DNA of 64,000 bases from Planobispora rosea. Lineage in GTDB: Bacteria > Actinomycetota > Actinomycetes > Streptosporangiales > Streptosporangiaceae. Shown piece after piece: positions 16,621 through 24,111 of the stretch (its first letter is position 1; every line of letters begins with the position of its first letter). The notes beneath the pieces are model-generated. The model saw nothing but the letters and a program-made list of their open reading frames with translations, was not told the origin of the DNA and searched no databases. The DNA lies in assembly GCF_014648175.1 (NCBI RefSeq), contig NZ_BMQP01000010.1, positions 1 through 64,000 of the forward strand, written 5' to 3'. Both the position numbers and the translations under genes were made by a program.

Positions 16621-17988
16621 ATGCCGCGAACCAAGGTGAGTGACCTTCCGCGCCGCGCAGTCACGCGCTCCGCCAAGCTGGCCGCCCTGCCCATCGGGTT
16701 CGCCGGACGCACCGCCCTGGGCCTGGGCAAGCGCATCGGGGGGAGATCCGCCGAACTCGTCGCCCAGGAGATTCAGGAACGCACGGCCGAGCAGATCTTC
16801 AAGGTCCTCGGCGAGCTCAAGGGCGGGGCGATGAAGCTCGGCCAGGCGTTGTCCATCTTCGAGGCCGCCCTCCCCCAGGAGATCGTCGGACCCTACCGGG
16901 CCACTCTCACCAAGCTCCAGGACGCGGCCCCGCCGCTGCCCGCCAAGACCGTGCACAAGGTGCTCGCCGAGCAGCTGGGAGACGACTGGCGCGAGCACTT
17001 CCGGTCGTTCGAGGACCAGCCGACCGCCGCCGCCTCGATCGGGCAGGTGCACAAGGCCGTCTGGCACGACGGGCGCACGGTCGCGGTCAAGATCCAGTAC
17101 CCGGGGGCCGGCAAGGCCCTGATATCCGACTTCAACCAGCTCGCCCGTCTCGGCAAGCTCTTCGCGGTGCTGCTGCCGGGCCTCGACATCAAGCCCGTGC
17201 TCGCGGAGCTGCGCGAGCGGATCGTCGAGGAGCTCGACTACCTGCGGGAGGCCGAGGCCCAGCACGCCTTCGCGCTGGAGTTCAAGGACGACCCCGACTT
17301 CCTCGTCCCGGACGTCGTCGCGGCCAACGAGCAGGTGCTCGTCTCCGAGTGGGTGGACGGCGTCCCCCTCTCGCGGATCATCTCCGAGGGGACCCAGGAG
17401 GAGCGCGACCGTGCCGGTCTGCAGTTCGTCCGGTTCCTGTTCTGTTCCCCGTCCCGGGTGGGCATGCTCCACGCCGACCCGCATCCGGGAAACTTCCGGA
17501 TCACCGAGGACGGGCGGCTGTGCGTGCTCGACTTCGGCGCGGTCAACCGGCTGCCCGACGGATACCCGCCGGTCTTCGGCATGCTCACCCGGATCTTCAA
17601 CCAGGGTGACATGGAGACCGTGATCCAGGGTCTGCGCGACGAGGGATTCATCCGGCCCCACATCGAGGTGGACCCCGAAGCCCTGCGGGCCTTCCTCGCC
17701 CCCTACGTCGAGCCGACCGCGGTGGAGGAGTTCACCTTCAGCCGCGAATGGCTGCAGGAGCAGGCCGCCACGGCCACCGACCTGCGTCCCGGCAACGTGG
17801 TGCGCCAGCTCAACCTGCCGGTCTCCTACGTCCTCATCCACCGGGTGCACGCGGCCGGGGTCGGCGTGCTCTGCCAGCTCGGGGCCACCGCCCGTTTCCG
17901 TGACGAGGTCATCCGCTGGGTGCCCGGCTTCGCCGACGAGGACCCCGACGGCTCCGACGATCTCGCGGAGGAGCCCCTCGCCAGCTGA
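16621..17988 (+). CDS. ABC1/UbiB (AarF) family atypical kinase
   Basis: 455 aa. Family motifs in order: the KxGQ motif in GGAMKLGQALS (near 61-71), the Ala-rich loop AAASIGQVHKA, the VAVKIQYPG lysine, the EELDYLREA segment, HADPHPGNF (catalytic loop) and LDFGAV (DFG-like metal site). The KxGQ and A-rich loop suppress protein kinase activity and favour ATPase activity in this family. Roles in isoprenoid quinone or lipid metabolism are known for relatives. In M. tuberculosis the homologous gene (Rv3197, recalled) neighbours whiB7 and has been linked to macrolide resistance, which would fit the whiB7 gene 2 kb away. Confidence 0.92.
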   Translation: MPRTKVSDLPRRAVTRSAKLAALPIGFAGRTALGLGKRIGGRSAELVAQEIQERTAEQIFKVLGELKGGAMKLGQALSIFEAALPQEIVGPYRATLTKLQDAAPPLPAKTVHKVLAEQLGDDWREHFRSFEDQPTAAASIGQVHKAVWHDGRTVAVKIQYPGAGKALISDFNQLARLGKLFAVLLPGLDIKPVLAELRERIVEELDYLREAEAQHAFALEFKDDPDFLVPDVVAANEQVLVSEWVDGVPLSRIISEGTQEERDRAGLQFVRFLFCSPSRVGMLHADPHPGNFRITEDGRLCVLDFGAVNRLPDGYPPVFGMLTRIFNQGDMETVIQGLRDEGFIRPHIEVDPEALRAFLAPYVEPTAVEEFTFSREWLQEQAATATDLRPGNVVRQLNLPVSYVLIHRVHAAGVGVLCQLGATARFRDEVIRWVPGFADEDPDGSDDLAEEPLAS

Positions 17989-18367
17989 GCGGCACCACCC
18001 GGTCGCCAGCCGGGCGGGTGGCCAACCGGCCGACAACCGGGCGATCGTCTGACGACCGGCCGCATGGCTCTTCCCCGTCGCGCTGGTAGCCGTTCCGTTT
18101 CCGTACGCCCCTGATACCGGATCCACAACGATCGGTTGAGAGTACAGGCTGTCCCAAGTTGTGGAATGAAACGTTCCGTTCTGATAATCTGGGGTCTGAA
18201 CGTTCCGTTCCAAAAAGATGGGGTTCGTCATGACTTTCCTCACCGGTGACCCGTCCCGGCCCGACTCGCCGGCCGGCGTCTCGCCGATCGGCTCCTAAGG
18301 TGGGCCAGGACCTCCTCACCCAGGCCATCGGGCGAAACGCCGCCAGCGGTCCCGTGAGGGCGGAGCA
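17989..18367. other. Intergenic region with paired operator-like words and a 22-codon frame
   Basis: 379 bases without a firm gene. AACGTTCCGTTC occurs twice, within 18169-18181 and 18198-18210, a 29-base period, with GATAAT (a good -10 hexamer) between them at 18183-18188. A short frame at 18230-18298 encodes a 22-residue peptide beginning MTFLTGDPSRPDSPAG, with a G-rich stretch upstream. The words look like TetR-type operators. This may be the promoter of the AlkZ-like gene or the remains of a lost gene. Confidence 0.45.
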
Positions 18368-19438
18368 TTGATCGTTTCCCAGCGCACCCTCAACCGGACG
18401 CTCCTCGACCGACAGTTCCTGCTGAGCCGTACCCCTCGGGCACCTCTGGACGTGATCCGGCACCTGGTCGCCGTCCAGGGGCAGGAGCCCAACTGGCCGT
18501 ACGTCGGGCTGTGGACGCGCATCGACGGCTTCCGGCACGAGCACCTGGACACGCTGATCCACGACCGCAGCGTGATCCGCTCCACCTCGATCCGCAGGAC
18601 CGTGCATCTGATGCGTCCCCGTGACTTCGCCTGGCTGCGGCCCGCGGTCGAGCCCGTCGTCAGCGTCGCCCTCAGGCATGCCTACTACGCGCGGGAGATC
18701 GAAGGGCTCGACCTCGGCGAGCTGGCACGGATCGGCCGGGAGATACTCACCGGCCGGATGCTGACCCGGCGCGAACTCGGCCGGCTGCTCGCGGAGCGGT
18801 TCCCCGGACGCCGTGCGGGCCGGCTCGCCGACGCCGTGGAAATCCTGGAGCCGCTCGTCCACGGCCCGGCGGCCGGTGTCTGGGGGAAGTGGAGGAACCG
18901 CTCCACGATCGAGGTGGCCCTCGCGGAGGAGTGGACGGGCGTCCCCATGGCCCCGCAACGGCGGCTTGAGACGATGGTCGTGCGCTACCTGGCGGCGTTC
19001 GGCCCGGCGAGCGTCATGGACGTGCAGGCCTGGGCCGGTGTGACGCGCCTGCGCGAGGTGGTCGAAGGGCTCCGGTCCCGCCTGCGCGTCTACCGGAACG
19101 AGGACGGCAAGGAACTGTTCGACGTGCCCGAGGCGACGCTGGCGGATCCCGAGTTGCCGGCCCCGGTGCGGTTCCTGCCCGCCTTCGACAATGCTGTGCT
19201 CGCCCACCGGGACCGGAGACGGATCATCAGCGAGGATGATCGCCGGCGCATCGCCCCGGCGGCGTCGGGCGGCGTTCCGGTCTTCCTTGTGGACGGCTTC
19301 GTCCGCGGCGTCTGGACGGTGAAGGACGGCGCCGTGCTCGTCTCACCGTTCCGGCCGCTGGCCGATCCCGAAGCAGTTCTCGCGGAGGCGGAACGCATGC
19401 TGCCCTTCATCGAGGCCCGCACCGCCGAGATCGGGTGA
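18368..19438 (+). CDS. Winged-helix DNA glycosylase-like protein, AlkZ/HTH_42 superfamily
   Basis: 356 aa, TTG start with GAGGG seven bases upstream. It belongs to the HTH_42 (DUF1006) family. Gln37 and Gln39 in AVQGQEPN match the catalytic Q-x-Q motif of AlkZ, the glycosylase that excises azinomycin-type interstrand crosslinks in Streptomyces sahachiroi; YcaQ/AlkX types have QxD instead. Further family features are RSTSIRRTVHLM and the C-terminal FVDG-type VFLVDGFVRGVW. A role in repairing bulky alkylated bases or crosslinks is inferred from the family. It stands alone between the ABC1 kinase and whiB7 regions, with no biosynthetic cluster visible. Confidence 0.85.
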   Translation: MIVSQRTLNRTLLDRQFLLSRTPRAPLDVIRHLVAVQGQEPNWPYVGLWTRIDGFRHEHLDTLIHDRSVIRSTSIRRTVHLMRPRDFAWLRPAVEPVVSVALRHAYYAREIEGLDLGELARIGREILTGRMLTRRELGRLLAERFPGRRAGRLADAVEILEPLVHGPAAGVWGKWRNRSTIEVALAEEWTGVPMAPQRRLETMVVRYLAAFGPASVMDVQAWAGVTRLREVVEGLRSRLRVYRNEDGKELFDVPEATLADPELPAPVRFLPAFDNAVLAHRDRRRIISEDDRRRIAPAASGGVPVFLVDGFVRGVWTVKDGAVLVSPFRPLADPEAVLAEAERMLPFIEARTAEIG

Positions 19439-19514
19439 CCGGGGAGTGATCTCCGCGTGAGGAGATCCGTGAGATCCACGTGACGCGGCCCCGGCTCTGG
19501 GGAAGCGCGGAGAT

Positions 19515-19558
19515 ACGGCGAAGGGGCGGCCCGGGAGAACGGGCCGCCCCTTCGCCGT
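19515..19558. terminator. Strong 19-bp hairpin, bidirectional terminator
   Basis: Perfect 19-bp stem (19515-19533 and 19540-19558) with loop GGAGAA, located 76 bases after the AlkZ-like gene. There is no T run, but the GC-rich stem is typical for high-GC actinobacteria. The converging small gene ends at 19900. Confidence 0.75.
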
Positions 19559-19589
19559 CATCAGTCCGGCCGAAGTGTCGTCGGTCCGG

Positions 19590-19643
19590 GCCGGGGTCTC
19601 ATCGGTAGCCGGGGTGTCATCGGCAGCCGGGGTGTCATCGGTA
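19590..19643. repeat. Three 18-bp tandem repeats
   Basis: Units GCCGGGGTGTCATCGGTA, with one or two changes, start at 19590, 19608 and 19626. They would encode a VSSVAG-type repeat on the plus strand, but no gene is supported there, so they are treated as non-coding slippage. Confidence 0.65.
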
Positions 19644-19899
19644 CGGGCTCCGTCGAGCCCGTGCCCGGGAGACCGGTTGTCGACCCTGGGACGGAGATCT
19701 CAGGTGATCCCGCCCCAGGGGACGTGGCCGGTTCCGGGGTCCGGAAGACACGTACGGCTCCGCAATTCCGGGGGTCCGGGAGACGCGTCCGGCTCCAGGC
19801 GTCCGGGGCCGGGTCCGGGAGACCCCTTCGGCTCCGGGGTGGAGGGCCCGCACATCCCTTCCGTGCGGGCCCGTTCCCTCTGTTCGCGCTCCGCGGTCC

Positions 19900-20094
19900 T
19901 CAGACCAGGTTCAGGAGCGCGTGGCGCAGGCGGGCGGAGGCTCGCTCCGCGTTGCGGCGAGCGCGCTGGAGGCGCTGGATGCTCGCGGCGCGGCGGTACT
20001 CCTCGGCCTCGCGGTGGAGCGTACGTATTCGGTCCCGTACCAGTTCTTCGTGCATAGACGGGACGTCGAGGCTCCGGCTGGTGAAGCTGGTCAT
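19900..20094 (-). CDS. Small basic helical protein, 64 aa, downstream of whiB7
   Basis: The ATG at 20094 has AAGGA nine bases upstream on the minus strand. The protein is almost entirely helical and charged: EELVRDRIRTLHREAEEYRR, then RLQRARRNAERASARLRHAL, suggesting a small coiled coil. It follows whiB7 on the same strand after 65 bases, so it may be co-transcribed and induced with it. The family is unknown to me. No cysteines, no membrane segment. Confidence 0.65.
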   Translation of the reverse strand: MTSFTSRSLDVPSMHEELVRDRIRTLHREAEEYRRAASIQRLQRARRNAERASARLRHALLNLV

Positions 20095-20159
20095 CTGAAG
20101 TGGTCCTTTCGGAAAGTGCTCTGGTTCTTGCTGGTTCTTGCTGGTTCTACTGGTGGTCG

Positions 20160-20429
20160 TCAGGCGGCGACCGGGGTCTTGCGGGGACGTCCGCGCGGAC
20201 GCTTCCGCGGAACGACGACTCCCCGCAGGATGAGCTCGCCGCCCCACACGCCCCACGGCTCCTCGCGCTCCAGCGCGCGGGCCAGGCAGGCCTGCTGGAT
20301 CGGGCAGTCTCCGCAGAGCGCCTTGGCGACCTCCACGTCCTCCGGAGACTCGGCGAACCAGAGGTCGGGGTCGGTACGACAGGGGATCGTGGCTTCGTCG
20401 ATCAGGTCCATGACCGTCTTGGCCCCCAT
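20160..20429 (-). CDS. whiB7: WhiB7-type Fe-S transcription factor with AT-hook
   Basis: 89 aa, ATG at 20429 with AGAGGTGA at suitable spacing. The four Fe-S cysteines are in TIPCRTD and LCGDCPIQQAC. The WhiB beta-turn is PWGVWGGE, and the C-terminus is PRKRPRGRPRK, an AT-hook found only in the WhiB7/WblC subgroup. WhiB7 binds the housekeeping sigma factor and activates promoters with an AT-rich element next to -35, driving intrinsic antibiotic resistance. Here a promoter of exactly that form, a 101-codon upstream frame and an intrinsic terminator precede the gene. Autoregulation and ribosome-stalling attenuation are therefore expected. Confidence 0.93.
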   Translation of the reverse strand: MGAKTVMDLIDEATIPCRTDPDLWFAESPEDVEVAKALCGDCPIQQACLARALEREEPWGVWGGELILRGVVVPRKRPRGRPRKTPVAA

Positions 20430-20506
20430 CTGTGTCACCTCTCGTTTGGTGTTGATCTTTTGGACTACCTCGTGGGTGGGGGTCAGGGATGTCGCGACAA
20501 ACAAGA

Positions 20507-20539
20507 AGGCCGCGGATCCTGTCTGCGGATCCGCGGCCT
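20507..20539 (-). terminator. Leader terminator (attenuator) of whiB7
   Basis: A 13-bp perfect stem (20507-20519 with 20527-20539), 7-nt loop, followed on the minus strand by TCTTGTTTGTC, a T-rich tail. It lies between the stop of the upstream frame (20560) and the whiB7 start (20429). This is the position of the Rho-independent attenuator described for whiB7/wblC leaders. Confidence 0.85.
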
Positions 20540-20555
20540 GAAGGCTCTCCCTTTT

Positions 20556-20571
20556 CAGGTCATGTGACCTG
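20556..20571. repeat. CAGGTCA-TG-TGACCTG inverted repeat at the uORF stop
   Basis: 7-bp arms around a 2-base centre overlapping the stop codon of the upstream frame. It could pair alternatively with the leader RNA or bind a dimeric protein. Its position suggests involvement in the attenuation switch, which is inference only. Confidence 0.4.
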
Positions 20572-20865
20572 AGGGTGCCTCCAGGGTTGCGGACCACGCA
20601 GTCCACCGTTTCCGATGTGCTTGGTCTGCTGTGCGTAGTCGCCGGCTTCCGCCGCCGGGACAGCCGGGACGCCCATCGCCGGGTAGGCGGGGAGGACGGC
20701 CTTGCAGCTGGCCTGAACCTGGAAGAGGACAGACTTCTCCTGCCGGAGCTGAGCGGCCACGGCATCCGTGAGGATGGCCCGGCGTCGAGCGGTGGGCAGG
20801 GTGGTGCCAGTGCATGCGGAAGCGAGCCCCGTCAGGGCCGGCATCTGCATAATCAGGCTCTTCAC
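20560..20865 (-). CDS. Upstream (leader) ORF of whiB7, 101 codons
   Basis: Starts at GTG 20865 with a strong GGAGGTGA seven bases upstream and ends 21 bases before the attenuator stem. The predicted peptide begins MKSLIMQMPALTGLASACTG and shows no domain. It contains Arg-rich (TARRRAIL) and Pro/Ala-rich (LPAYPAMGVPAVPAAEAG) stretches. The position between a WhiB7-type promoter and a terminator fits the regulatory uORF known in mycobacterial whiB7 and Streptomyces wblC, whose translation by inhibited ribosomes controls read-through. The peptide itself may have no other function. Confidence 0.7.
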   Translation of the reverse strand: MKSLIMQMPALTGLASACTGTTLPTARRRAILTDAVAAQLRQEKSVLFQVQASCKAVLPAYPAMGVPAVPAAEAGDYAQQTKHIGNGGLRGPQPWRHPQVT

Positions 20866-20924
20866 AGCGGACTCACCTCCATTCGTAGATCGCCGGACAG
20901 GAGCGTCCGACTCGCTTGACCAAG

Positions 20925-20961
20925 ACCCTAAACCCGCGAACGGGAAGGGGCAACATATTTT
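20925..20961 (-). promoter_or_regulatory. Predicted whiB7 promoter with WhiB7 AT-rich box
   Basis: On the minus strand, AAAATATG (20961-20954) directly precedes a -35 TTGCCC (20953-20948), then a 17-base spacer and -10 TAGGGT (20930-20925). An AT-rich box touching the -35 is the known WhiB7 target architecture. It is the only strongly AT-rich stretch in the region and lies about 60 bases before the leader frame. Confidence 0.75.
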
Positions 20962-21001
20962 CTACCTGCAGTTTTACGGACTACAGAACGCCGATCACGG
21001 G

Positions 21002-21868
21002 TTACAGAACGCGGATCATCGCCTCCTGAACCACGGACACCGCCAGTTCGCCGGACCGGGTGAACATCTGCCCCCGGGCCAGTCCCCGTGCCGACCCCGA
21101 CCAGGGAGACTCCTGGGCGTACAGCACCCAGTCGTCCGCGCGCAGCGGCCGGTGGAACCACATCGCGTGGTCCAGCGACGCCCCGGCCACGTTGGAGGCG
21201 CCCCACGCCAGGCCGTGGGTCAGCAGCACCGTGTCCACCAGGGTGAAGTCCGAGGCGTACGCGGCCAGCACCACGTGGAGCAGCGGGTCGTCGGGCAGGT
21301 CCGCGTCGTAGCGGAACCACACGTTCGTCTCCGCGCCGCGCAGCTCCGGGTCGCGGTGCGCCTCCCAGGTGAGCGGGGTCACGTAGCGGATGTCCACCGG
21401 CCGCGGCTTGCTCAGCCAGTCGCGCCACGACGGGTCCTCGCCCAGCACCTCGCGCATGCGCTCGCGGAACATGGGCAGTTCCTCCGGCGCGGGGACCTCG
21501 GGCATCGCCGACGCCTGGTGCTCGACGCCGCTCTCCAGAATGTGGAAGGAGGCCGACATCGTGAAGATCGCCTTGCCGTGCTGGACGGCCACGACCCTGC
21601 GGGTGGTGAAGGACCGGCCGTCCCGGACCCGCTCGACGTTGTAGACGATGGGGATCGACGGGTCACCGGGCCGGATGAAGTAGGCGTGCAGCGAGTGCAC
21701 GTACCGGTCCGACGACACCGTACGGCCCGCCGCGACCAGCGCCTGGGCCGCCACCTGTCCCCCGAAGACGCGCTGGATGCGCTCCTCCGGGCTGCGGCCC
21801 CTGAAGATGTCGAGTTCGATCTGCTCCAGGTCGAGCAGGTCGAGCAGCTCCTTGAGCGCCTCGTTCAC
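21002..21868 (-). CDS. tesB: Acyl-CoA thioesterase II (TesB type)
   Basis: 288 aa from GTG 21868, which overlaps the uvrD2 stop as GTGA. Double hot-dog fold: FRGRSPEERIQRVFGGQVAAQAL in the first half, HSLHAYFIRPGD, and the second half with VLAAYASDFTLVDTVLLTHG (catalytic Asp) and ASLDHAMWFHRP. TesB cleaves fatty acyl-CoA to fatty acid and CoA in the cytoplasm. The translational coupling to a DNA helicase gene has no obvious metabolic meaning but is strict here. It runs toward whiB7, whose promoter lies just beyond its stop. Confidence 0.93.
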   Translation of the reverse strand: MNEALKELLDLLDLEQIELDIFRGRSPEERIQRVFGGQVAAQALVAAGRTVSSDRYVHSLHAYFIRPGDPSIPIVYNVERVRDGRSFTTRRVVAVQHGKAIFTMSASFHILESGVEHQASAMPEVPAPEELPMFRERMREVLGEDPSWRDWLSKPRPVDIRYVTPLTWEAHRDPELRGAETNVWFRYDADLPDDPLLHVVLAAYASDFTLVDTVLLTHGLAWGASNVAGASLDHAMWFHRPLRADDWVLYAQESPWSGSARGLARGQMFTRSGELAVSVVQEAMIRVL

Positions 21869-23934
21869 GCCGTCTCCGTTCCGTCCCCGGCGGCCCGGCA
21901 CAGGCCGAGCACCGCATCGCCGTACCGCTCCAGTTTGACGCGCCCGACCCCGGCGATCGCCAGCAGGTCCTGCTCGGAGATCGGCACCCGTTCGGCGATC
22001 GCCTGGAGGGTGACATCGGTGAAGATCACATAGGCGGGGACCTTGGCCTCCTTGGCGGTGGCCGTCCGCCAGGCCTTGAGGTTCTCCAGCAGGGCCTCGT
22101 CATAGTCGACGGGGCAGGTGGCGCACCGGCCGAGCTTCTGCTCGGCCGCGGTGGCCAGGGTCTTGGCGCAGACCCGGCAGCTTACCGGGGCGGTGACCGT
22201 ACGGCGTTCTCTGGGGGTGGCCGAGGTGGCGCGGCTCTTGGCGGCGGGGCGGCCGGTGAGGCCGTCGAGGAAGCGGGAGGGCCGCCGGGAACGGCGCCCG
22301 CCCGGCGAGCGCGCCAGCGCCCACGACAGTCCCAGGTGGACCCTGGCCCGGGTGATGCCCACGTACAGCAGGCGGCGCTCCTCCTCGATCTGCTCGGGAG
22401 TCTCCGCGTAGATGATCGGCAGCATGCCGTCGGTGAGGCCGACCAGGAAGACCGCGTCCCATTCCAGGCCCTTGGCCGCGTGCAGGGAGGCGAGCGTCAC
22501 TCCCTCGACCGGCGGCGCGTGCTGCTCGCTGGCCCGCCGCTCCAGCTCGGTGACGAAGCCGGCGAGGTCGGCGCCGTCGGCCGCCATGTCCTCGGCCAGA
22601 TCGGCCAGGGCCTTCAGCGACTCCCACTTCTCGCGGGCCTTGCCGCCGCCGGGGGCCTCGGGGGTCAGGCCGACGCCGGCCAGGATGTGGTGGACGGTGG
22701 GAGCCAAGTCGTCGTCGGCCCCGGCCGAGCGGGCCGCCCCGCGCAGCAGCACGACCGCCTGGCGCACCTCGGGGCGCTCGAAGAACCGGTCGGCGCCGCG
22801 CACCAGGTAGGGGATGTCCGCGCGGGCGAAGGCCTGCTCGTAGGCCTCCGACTGGGCGTTGACCCGGAACAGCACGGCGATCTCCCGGAGCGGGACGCCT
22901 GCGTCGGCGAGCCCGCGCACCGCGCGCACCACGCCCTCGGCCTCGGCGGTCTCGTCGTCGTACTCGCTGAAGACCGGCTCGGGGCCGTCCGGGCGCTGGG
23001 CGATCAGGGAGAGCCGGTGCGGGGTCCGCGCCGCGGACAGGACCCGGTTGGCCAGGGAGACGACCTGGGGAGTGGAGCGGTAGTCACGGACCAGCTTGAT
23101 CACGGCGGCGTCGGGGTGCTCGACCGAGAAGTTGGTCAGGTAGCGGGGGGTCGCGCCGGTGAAGGAGTAGATCGTCTGGTTGGGGTCGCCGACCACGCAC
23201 AGGTCGTCCCGGCCGCCGAGCCAGGTGTCGAGCAGCAGCTTCTGCAGCGGGTTGACGTCCTGGTACTCGTCGACGACGAAGTAGCGGTACTGCTGGCGGA
23301 TCTGGGTGGCCACCTCGCGGTGCTCGGTCATCAGGGCGGCGGTGAGCTCCAGGATGGTCTCGAAGTCGACCAGGTGCCGCTCGCGACGGATGATCTCGTA
23401 GGCGTCGTAGAGACGGACCACGTCCTCGGCCGGGATCGGCGGGGTCCGGTGCGCCTTCCGGGCCGCCTCTGCGTAGTCCTCCGGACCGGTCTGCGTGACC
23501 TTGGCCCACTCGATCTCGGAGGCGACGTCGCGCAGTTCGGAACGTTCGAGGTCCCTGCCGATCTGGCGGCACGCGGCGATCAGCAGCGGCAGCTTCGACT
23601 CGATCACTCCGGGCGGGTCGCCGCCGATGACGCGGGGCCAGAAGTAGGTCAGCTGGCGCAGCGCCGCGGCGTGGAAGGTACGCGCCTGCACCCCGGGCGT
23701 GCCGAGCGCGCGCAGCCGCTGCCGCAGCTCCCCGGCCGCCCGTGTGGTGAACGTCACGGCCAGCACGCCCTGGGCGTCGACCGCTCCGCTGCGTACGGCG
23801 TGCGCGATGCGGTGGGTGATCGCCCTGGTCTTCCCGGTACCCGCACCTGCGAGGACGCAGACCGGACCGCGCACCGCTTCGGCGACCTCGCGCTGCTCGG
23901 GGTCCAGCCCCGCCAGAACGTCAGCGGGTTCCAT
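21865..23934 (-). CDS. uvrD2: ATP-dependent DNA helicase UvrD2 with tetracysteine and HRDC domain
   Basis: 689 aa superfamily 1A helicase. Walker A GAGTGKT at 30-36, motif II VVDEYQDVNPLQ, motif III GDPNQTIYSF, motif IV region VKLVRDYRSTPQ and motif VI VGITRARVHL are all present. A tetracysteine module follows (CRVC and, 17 residues later, CATC), then an HRDC domain at about 635-680 (LLAIAGVGRVKLERYG). This layout is that of mycobacterial UvrD2, a 3'-5' helicase whose tetracysteine region supports unwinding. It is the first gene of a coupled pair with tesB. The gap of 177 bases to the divergent esterase holds its promoter. Confidence 0.95.
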   Translation of the reverse strand: MEPADVLAGLDPEQREVAEAVRGPVCVLAGAGTGKTRAITHRIAHAVRSGAVDAQGVLAVTFTTRAAGELRQRLRALGTPGVQARTFHAAALRQLTYFWPRVIGGDPPGVIESKLPLLIAACRQIGRDLERSELRDVASEIEWAKVTQTGPEDYAEAARKAHRTPPIPAEDVVRLYDAYEIIRRERHLVDFETILELTAALMTEHREVATQIRQQYRYFVVDEYQDVNPLQKLLLDTWLGGRDDLCVVGDPNQTIYSFTGATPRYLTNFSVEHPDAAVIKLVRDYRSTPQVVSLANRVLSAARTPHRLSLIAQRPDGPEPVFSEYDDETAEAEGVVRAVRGLADAGVPLREIAVLFRVNAQSEAYEQAFARADIPYLVRGADRFFERPEVRQAVVLLRGAARSAGADDDLAPTVHHILAGVGLTPEAPGGGKAREKWESLKALADLAEDMAADGADLAGFVTELERRASEQHAPPVEGVTLASLHAAKGLEWDAVFLVGLTDGMLPIIYAETPEQIEEERRLLYVGITRARVHLGLSWALARSPGGRRSRRPSRFLDGLTGRPAAKSRATSATPRERRTVTAPVSCRVCAKTLATAAEQKLGRCATCPVDYDEALLENLKAWRTATAKEAKVPAYVIFTDVTLQAIAERVPISEQDLLAIAGVGRVKLERYGDAVLGLCRAAGDGTETA

Positions 23935-24111
23935 GGGGCTCCTTAGCGCTCGTCGACGGTCCGGGCCGGACTATTTTTCCAGTCACCGGCCAAGCTTCGC
24001 CCATTCTGGCACCGTACCGTTGTTCACTTGGATAACCGCTGAGATGCGCAAACAGCGTCCTTTACTCCACAATAGGTCCGAACCAAGCCCCGGGGGAAAG
24101 GAAGAGAGTCC

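Larger units (their letters stand above)
19439..19899. other. Intergenic region, hairpin and short tandem repeats
   Basis: 461 bases between convergent genes. It contains a long hairpin (19515-19558) and three 18-bp repeats (19590-19643). The remainder is G/C-rich with several GGGTCCGGGAGAC-like words at about 19670-19840. No credible coding frame was found on either strand. Confidence 0.6.

Noticed and set aside
19575..20057. Plus-strand frame through the 18-bp repeats
   Set aside because: Low-complexity translation of repeats, overlaps the better supported 64-aa minus-strand gene.
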